Made by a program: the position numbers and the translations under genes
The notes under the pieces: generated by a model
What the model was told of the DNA's origin: nothing
The model's input: only the letters and a program-made list of their open reading frames with translations
Database searches by the model: none
Shown: positions 33,886-38,458 of the stretch, in pieces
Numbering within the stretch: the first letter of the stretch is position 1
Layout: every line of letters starts with the position of its first letter
Source: an uncultured Alistipes sp.
Lineage (GTDB): Bacteria > Bacteroidota > Bacteroidia > Bacteroidales > Rikenellaceae
Direction: 5' to 3'
Assembly: GCA_900545315.1 (NCBI GenBank)
Contig: UQYM01000024.1
Location: 1-38,458, forward strand
DNA length: 38,458 nt

Positions 33886-34641
33886 TTATTTGATTGTCCC
33901 ATAGACAGCCGAGGCACTGCCTTTGGGATTATCCTTGATACCGTTCAAACCGGTAGAGGAGCCGTTATTAGGCAAGAAGAAGGTGCCTAAATCGCTGCAA
34001 TCGCTGTTGTCGTAATTTCTCCAGCGCAGCGTGACCAAAATCGACTCTTTACCTTCTGGAACCAATTTGCTGATATCGAACGAAACCCGCCCGAAAGCCA
34101 ATGAAGTAGTAGGATCGTTGTATGCATTATGCTTCAGCACAACCACCACATTATTTTCATTGGATCCCTCCTCATCGACATACAAATTAATAAAATGTGC
34201 CAACTGGGGATCGAACCGGAGCACTGCAAAATCAATATTCAGATATTTACCTCCGAACCATGCATTCTCCACATAGATAGGATCATTGCCCAACTCCTCA
34301 AGCTCTTCCGAGGTTAACTGCGACGAATAGACCGGCTCTTTGCTCAACACCTTTTCGATCGCATTCAGACGTACATTCAAATCCGTACCTGTCTGCTCCT
34401 GAATGGTAAAATTCACCCGGACACGCATGCCATCTTCCACCGGGAAAGTTGGCAACAGATTTTCGACGATATGGAGCGTATTGCCCGCATCAGTTTTGAT
34501 TGTATAAGATTCGGCCGTACCGTTCACCTCGCCGTAGCTGACATAAAAATTTTCGCCATCGGTATCTGTATCACACGCCGAGAACAACAGAGTTCCGGCC
34601 GCTGCAACCACCATTGCGAACAATTTCGATACTCGTTTCAT
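33886..34641 (-). CDS. NigD-like lipoprotein
   Basis: This is a 251-residue lipoprotein with a signal peptide ending LLFSAC (Cys23), followed by the acidic DTDTDGE, which may favour surface export as in other Bacteroidota lipoproteins. The body matches the NigD-like family pattern: an N-terminal OB-like barrel (YTIKTDAGNTLHIVEN, then VEDGMRVRVNFTIQE) and a C-terminal domain (YLNIDFAVLRFD, then FDISKLVPEGKESILVTLRW). NigD was named from a Prevotella bacteriocin locus; the role of these proteins is not known. It is the third gene of the ECF sigma operon, 85 nt after the barrel protein, with a small hairpin in the gap. Confidence 0.85.
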   Translation of the reverse strand: MKRVSKLFAMVVAAAGTLLFSACDTDTDGENFYVSYGEVNGTAESYTIKTDAGNTLHIVENLLPTFPVEDGMRVRVNFTIQEQTGTDLNVRLNAIEKVLSKEPVYSSQLTSEELEELGNDPIYVENAWFGGKYLNIDFAVLRFDPQLAHFINLYVDEEGSNENNVVVVLKHNAYNDPTTSLAFGRVSFDISKLVPEGKESILVTLRWRNYDNSDCSDLGTFFLPNNGSSTGLNGIKDNPKGSASAVYGTIK

Positions 34642-34676
34642 AAGTGCTAATGTTCTTTAAAAGATTAGTTTTTAAG

Positions 34677-34696
34677 ACGTCTTTTCATAAAGACGT
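34677..34696 (-). promoter_or_regulatory. Small hairpin in the barrel/NigD gap
   Basis: ACGTCTTT-TCAT-AAAGACGT is a perfect 8-bp stem, 35 nt upstream of the NigD-like start. On the minus strand it is followed by CTTAAAAAC, so it is a poor terminator and may instead be a partial attenuator or processing site lowering expression of the last gene. Confidence 0.3.
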
Positions 34697-34726
34697 TAAC
34701 TGCAACAGAAATGTTGCACGCACCTT

Positions 34727-36055
34727 TTAAAATTTGAATCGGAAACCGACTCGTACATTGAAACTCCACGGATTATCAGTCCAATAGGATTGCGGGTGGC
34801 TCGAATTGGGGAAGTAATAGTTAGCCCCTGGCTCCAGGTAAATCCCGAAGTTACGTACAAAATCATAACTAATACCGGCGCCGAAATTGATCGACCACAG
34901 AGCACCATTGGCGGGCAGATCTTCATTGATACTGGAAGCAAACTGTCCATGATCGAAGATGCGGGTTTGCCCGTGCGCTGAAAGTGCAAATTGAGCCATA
35001 CCACCACCTTGCAGATAGATATCAAGACCCTTGTTGCGATACAACGAGAAACTTACTCCCAGCGGAACACCTAAATAGTGAAGACTCTGTTTGTAGCGAT
35101 ACTGATAGGCTGCATCAAGATCCGCTGTCGATTGCAGATAAGAATACACCAGTCCCGATTCAATGCTCCAACGATCTGTCAACTGTTTCTTCACATTCAG
35201 ACCGACCGATACCGGGAAGTGGTGCTTTAGATTCCGTCCCATGAAGGAAACGGCATTCTTCGTATAATTCGATTCTACCAAAGCCGCATTGAAGGCGGTA
35301 TTACTGCTCAACAACTGCATATTCGAACCTCCGGCTGCATAGGCATTGGTATAGGCTGACATCATCCACGGACGGCGTTTCTCCGCTTTAACCTCTCCCC
35401 AATCAAAACCATTGTCGAACAAATTCCCGTGAGCCGATTTACCAGCCCGACCGGCAGCAGCATAGACACTGGCAGGAGAGCGGTGAGCCGATTGAGAGGA
35501 CGAGGACCAATCTTTCGAATCAGCGTCGGCGTCAGGAATCTTCATGGCACCCATTTTGGCCACTTCGGGTGACAAGGTAGCCATCGGTTCAGGCCACGGA
35601 GAATTGTTCTTCGAAGAGGATAAGGTAGCCAGACTGTTGTTTAACGGACTTTTCGCCGACTGTCCGGACATCGGAGTCACACTCCGTACCGAACGGAATA
35701 GTTTGTCCAATTGGGGATCATTCAGCGATTGTGGTTCCACCAACTTATCGGCCGAAATGGCACGCTCTTCCAAACCGGCCAAAGCACTATTCGAGGAGGA
35801 CGGTTGCTCCAACGAAATCACGATATCCCGGCTATGCCGGCCAAAATGGTAGGCACCGGCACCGATCAACAGCGCAACCATCGCCGCAATACCATACTTG
35901 AAACCGCGACTCAATGACCGCTTGGGCTCCACTCCGGCTGCATTTTCCGACAGCGTGAGCTTACGTTCCATCTCACTCCACGAAGGAACCGCATAACCCG
36001 GCTGAGGGTCCTGCAACTTAGAGTGCAATATGTCATCGAATCGATCCCGTTTCAT
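34727..36055 (-). CDS. ECF-linked protein with cytoplasmic head, one membrane segment and C-terminal beta-barrel
   Basis: This is a 442-residue protein. Residues 1-52 form a soluble, charged head starting MKRDRFDDILHSKLQD with PSWSEMERKL, a pattern seen in proteins encoded beside Bacteroidota ECF sigma factors. Residues 53-72 (KYGIAAMVALLIGAGAYHFG) are one hydrophobic helix. A Ser/Ala/Pro-rich linker runs to about residue 240. The last 200 residues alternate hydrophobic and polar like an outer-membrane barrel (for example HFPVSVGLNVKKQLTD) and end in FNVRVGFRFKF with a terminal Phe, a typical barrel signal. It starts one base after the sigma gene stop, so it is coupled and may act as its anti-sigma or sensor. 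How an inner-membrane helix and a barrel coexist is unexplained. Confidence 0.75.
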   Translation of the reverse strand: MKRDRFDDILHSKLQDPQPGYAVPSWSEMERKLTLSENAAGVEPKRSLSRGFKYGIAAMVALLIGAGAYHFGRHSRDIVISLEQPSSSNSALAGLEERAISADKLVEPQSLNDPQLDKLFRSVRSVTPMSGQSAKSPLNNSLATLSSSKNNSPWPEPMATLSPEVAKMGAMKIPDADADSKDWSSSSQSAHRSPASVYAAAGRAGKSAHGNLFDNGFDWGEVKAEKRRPWMMSAYTNAYAAGGSNMQLLSSNTAFNAALVESNYTKNAVSFMGRNLKHHFPVSVGLNVKKQLTDRWSIESGLVYSYLQSTADLDAAYQYRYKQSLHYLGVPLGVSFSLYRNKGLDIYLQGGGMAQFALSAHGQTRIFDHGQFASSINEDLPANGALWSINFGAGISYDFVRNFGIYLEPGANYYFPNSSHPQSYWTDNPWSFNVRVGFRFKF

Positions 36056-36056
36056 A

Positions 36057-36590
36057 TCAAATTATCCCGGCCTCCCGGAGCAATTTCTGCAGATAGATTT
36101 TGGCCCGTGCATACTGTGATCGGGAGGTACCTTCGCTGATGCCCAACATCTGAGCAATCTCTTTGTGCGAATACCCCTCCACAGCATACAGGTTCAACAC
36201 CACACGATATCCGTCCGGCAGCTGATCAATACAACGTCGCAATTCCTGAGCCTCGATCCGTTCAAGAGCTGACGTCTCTCGGCTGTCGAGTTGGAGAACG
36301 TTGTCCACGGGTACCGCAACATTAAGTACATTATTTTTGCGCAGGTACCCCAATGCCGTATTGACGAATATTCGTCGCATCCATCCTTCAAAAGAGCCTT
36401 CGGAGCGGAAATCTCCTATTTTACTATATACGGTAATAAATCCGTCGTGCATCAGATCACACGCCACATGATAATCTTTCACATAGCGCATGCATATGCT
36501 CAACATAATCGGAGCATATTTCTCATACAACTTTTGTTGAGCGACGCGGTCATGCTGGCGACAACGTTTAATCAACTGTTTCTCAGTCAC
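36057..36590 (-). CDS. ECF RNA polymerase sigma factor
   Basis: This is a 177-residue sigma-70 factor of the ECF type with only regions 2 and 4. Region 2 reads DLMHDGFITVYSKIGDF, then SFEGWMRRIFVN. Region 4 has the helix-turn-helix YSHKEIAQMLGISEGTSRSQ. The start is a GTG (MTEKQLIKRC); the next in-frame ATG would cut into region 2. The downstream barrel protein gene begins one base after the stop, which suggests a sigma/anti-sigma pair. Two palindromes and a -7 box lie about 150 nt upstream. The signal and the other target genes are unknown. Confidence 0.92.
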   Translation of the reverse strand: MTEKQLIKRCRQHDRVAQQKLYEKYAPIMLSICMRYVKDYHVACDLMHDGFITVYSKIGDFRSEGSFEGWMRRIFVNTALGYLRKNNVLNVAVPVDNVLQLDSRETSALERIEAQELRRCIDQLPDGYRVVLNLYAVEGYSHKEIAQMLGISEGTSRSQYARAKIYLQKLLREAGII

Positions 36591-36740
36591 TGTGCACGTA
36601 GAATAAATACCGATCTACCGTGAATTTATTAGATAGATGGAAAATGGTTGTTAATTGTTGCTTGTATAACGTGAAATCGTGTAAAATGTTTCAGCGATAG
36701 ATACATTTTTCCATCCTTCATCTACATGCACAACTTCCCA

Positions 36741-36764
36741 TGTACAAAGGTACACAAATTTGTG
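36741..36764 (-). promoter_or_regulatory. Sigma-operon promoter box with two overlapping palindromes
   Basis: On the minus strand TACCTTTG (36752-36745) is an exact -7 box, with TTTTC as a possible -33 element 18 nt away. It lies within TGTAC-AAAG-GTACA (36741-36754) and abuts the perfect 12-bp palindrome CACAAATTTGTG (36753-36764). The leader would be about 145 nt. Both palindromes are candidate operators. Confidence 0.45.
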
Positions 36765-36830
36765 ATTTAGGAAAATTTAGACCATATTTGTTTGCTTAAA
36801 ATCAGCTTAAATCGGACATTTTTTCCAATT

Positions 36831-37931
36831 ATGATTGTTTGGGCATCAACTGCCGTCTCTTTAGACGGGTACATCGACGATAACACACCGCAAAGATTGG
36901 TTCTCTCCAGCGCTGAAGATTGGGAGCAGGTGCGCGCACTGCGGGCCGCCTGTGATGCGGTACTTGTCGGGGCAGAGACTATCCGCAAAGACAATCCGGC
37001 CTTAGTGACACGCAGCGCCACATTACGCGAACAACGTCTTGCACAAGGTCGACCTGTAGACCCGATCAAAGTGACGGTCAGCGCCAGCGGCCATTTGGAT
37101 CCCAATGCCCGATTTTTCACGGAAGGGAGCGGCGAAAAGATTGTGATTGCAAAAGCGGACGCCGATCCGCAACAATTAGCTGCACTGCGCCAGGTAGCCA
37201 CCGTTATCACCTCTTCTCAGCCCATCACCCCCGAGTCGATCAAACAAACCCTGACTGCACAAGGCATAAGGAGCCTATTCCTTGAAGGTGGAACCAGCAT
37301 GTTAACCCAGTTTCTGGAGGCCAACGCCGTCGATTTTTTACGCTTGGCTATAGCCCCTTTTTTTGTTGGCGAGGCTACAGCTCCACGTTTTGTTCACAGC
37401 GGACACTTTCCGCACGACAAGGCCCATCGAATGCATCTAATCCGAACCGAAGCAGTAGGGGATATGGCAGTGAGTGTTTACGCCCTGCACGCTTCGGCTG
37501 AAGACTATCGTTGGATGCACCAGGCTATTGCGCTCACCAGGCAATGTCCCCGTTCGACCAGTGCTTATGCCGTCGGTGCGATCATTGTCACACAGAACGG
37601 GAAGGTATTTACCGGATACAGCCGAGAGACTTCGCCCATCAACCATGCCGAAGAGGAGGCGATTCTCAAAGCGGAGCATGCAGGTTGTTCCCTCGAAGGG
37701 GCGACCATCTATTCCAGTATGGAACCCTGCACGACACGCAGCTCCAAACCGACATCCTGCTTCGAATTAATTATTCGGCACCGAATGCGTCGAGTGGTCT
37801 TTGCCGCCTATGAACCTCCAACATTCGTCACCTGCCACGGTGAGGAGATGCTTCGCAATGCGGGGATTGACGTGACCATCTTGAGCGATCTAAGCCAGGA
37901 AGCGCTTACCGCCAACAGACACCTCCAATAA
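36831..37931 (+). CDS. Riboflavin-type reductase-deaminase with reversed domain order (RibD-like)
   Basis: This is a 366-residue cytoplasmic protein combining the two activities of RibD, but reductase first and deaminase second. Residues 1-210 form the RibD_C/dihydrofolate-reductase-like domain (WASTAVSLDGYIDD, then AVLVGAETIRKDNPALVTR, then LFLEGGTSMLTQFL). Residues 220-355 form a cytidine-deaminase-like zinc domain: NHAEEEAI gives His272 and catalytic Glu274, and EPCTTRSSKPTSC gives Cys300 and Cys310. Classical RibD has the deaminase at the N-terminus and one residue fewer between the cysteines. The ATG at 36831 gives a family-like start. It could act in riboflavin synthesis or on another pyrimidine or pterin intermediate. 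No other rib gene is adjacent. Confidence 0.85.
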   Translation: MIVWASTAVSLDGYIDDNTPQRLVLSSAEDWEQVRALRAACDAVLVGAETIRKDNPALVTRSATLREQRLAQGRPVDPIKVTVSASGHLDPNARFFTEGSGEKIVIAKADADPQQLAALRQVATVITSSQPITPESIKQTLTAQGIRSLFLEGGTSMLTQFLEANAVDFLRLAIAPFFVGEATAPRFVHSGHFPHDKAHRMHLIRTEAVGDMAVSVYALHASAEDYRWMHQAIALTRQCPRSTSAYAVGAIIVTQNGKVFTGYSRETSPINHAEEEAILKAEHAGCSLEGATIYSSMEPCTTRSSKPTSCFELIIRHRMRRVVFAAYEPPTFVTCHGEEMLRNAGIDVTILSDLSQEALTANRHLQ

Positions 37932-38458
37932 TGTTCTAAACCTTCAGTGCAACAATACCTGCACCTTCAAGGATCTATTTTTGGCACCCGTATCTCTTTT
38001 TGAAATCGCTTTCAACAGAGTGATTCACTCTAACCACGCTCAAAACAATCCCTGCTGAAGTTTTTCAAATAGGGGTAAGCAGAGACGCATATCACTTCCT
38101 GCAATACTCTGCCACCTCTCCACAGTACTAACATTTGGTACGAAACATTGATCTCACTAGGTCCTTCGAATAATCTAGCGATACATATCAACCCGAACAA
38201 AACTGTTCCCTCAATCCAACTTTTCATTATTACACATTACTGAGCGAACGGTTTAACAGGATCGCTGCCACATCAAGCATCACCAAAGAGATTTATCCAT
38301 TTTTCCCGGAACGGAACTACCGTCACCGTTTCATTCAACCATTTGGATGATCTTTTCGTTAATAAATGAACTATTCTACGTGTACCGTTTGCTTTTTCAT
38401 AAACCTAAAATCCGCAAGCAATCTCAATGACAATCTCAATTGCAGTAAAGAGCTTGAA
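37932..38458. other. Non-coding stretch, nothing recognised
   Basis: No plausible gene, RNA or strong hairpin is visible in the last 527 bases. A 65-codon minus-strand frame at 38030-38227 has no family resemblance and no promoter box. There is no terminator hairpin right after the reductase-deaminase gene. Confidence 0.5.

Noticed and set aside
38030..38227. Sixty-five-codon minus-strand frame near the window end
   Set aside because: No recognisable domain, no promoter box, and the length is within chance expectation.
1..38458. tRNA, rRNA, CRISPR arrays, insertion sequences, prophage or integrase genes
   Set aside because: Gaps were read on both strands; no cloverleaf-like segment, regular repeat-spacer array or transposase/integrase motif was seen.

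Overview
The window looks like chromosomal DNA from a member of the Bacteroidales (phylum Bacteroidota). The evidence is: repeated TAnnTTTG promoter boxes (the -7 element of Bacteroidota) upstream of genes, scarce Shine-Dalgarno sequences, a NigD-like lipoprotein, an ECF sigma factor followed by a membrane-anchored beta-barrel protein, LytTR signalling, and a CarB whose N-terminus begins with the Bacteroidales-like LGSGALKIG. Genus cannot be fixed from the sequence. There is no rRNA, tRNA, CRISPR array, insertion sequence or phage gene. About 26 protein genes are supported.

Left part (1-9000). A uroporphyrinogen-decarboxylase-family methyltransferase-like gene follows a perfect palindrome and ends at a strong bidirectional terminator shared with a convergent DJ-1/PfpI gene. 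That gene is divergent from an HxlR regulator, probably its controller. Next, on the minus strand, come an EamA exporter, a LytS-type histidine kinase and a LytTR response regulator. On the plus strand lies a tight four-gene run: a second EamA exporter, a GNAT acetyltransferase, a DUF2148 iron-sulphur protein and an M24 peptidase.

Middle part (9000-19250). Housekeeping genes: carB (carbamoyl-phosphate synthase large subunit, no carA beside it), an acyl-ACP thioesterase with a CDF metal transporter, an ABC-F ATPase with a degenerate second nucleotide site, a phosphodiester glycosidase (NAGPA-like) lipoprotein or secreted protein, and a membrane-anchored metallophosphoesterase. The promoter of the glycosidase gene lies inside a 14-bp-arm palindrome.

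Metal region (19400-26765). A DAACS-family symporter with altered ion-site residues, then a His/Cys-rich small secreted protein and a complete tripartite heavy-metal RND exporter (adaptor, pump, TolC-like outer-membrane protein). The last two genes overlap and the set ends at a 17-bp terminator.

The most unusual object is the single gene at 27024-33755. It encodes about 2243 residues and has its own promoter box and terminator hairpin. The middle carries a complete-looking fold-type-I PLP aminotransferase core (Asn675, Asp704, Tyr707, Lys748, Arg756, Arg986). The C-terminal third carries a P-loop kinase domain of the PEP carboxykinase/HPr-kinase type (GDSGVGKSE, Lys1699). Long, unrecognised, probably helical regions surround both. 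I know of no described enzyme with this architecture, and it is my main candidate for an undescribed system.

Right part (33800-38458). On the minus strand: ECF sigma factor, then a protein with a cytoplasmic head, one membrane segment and a C-terminal beta-barrel, then a NigD-like lipoprotein. Divergent from these is a riboflavin-type reductase-deaminase whose two domains are in the reverse of the usual RibD order. The last 530 bases hold nothing I can recognise.
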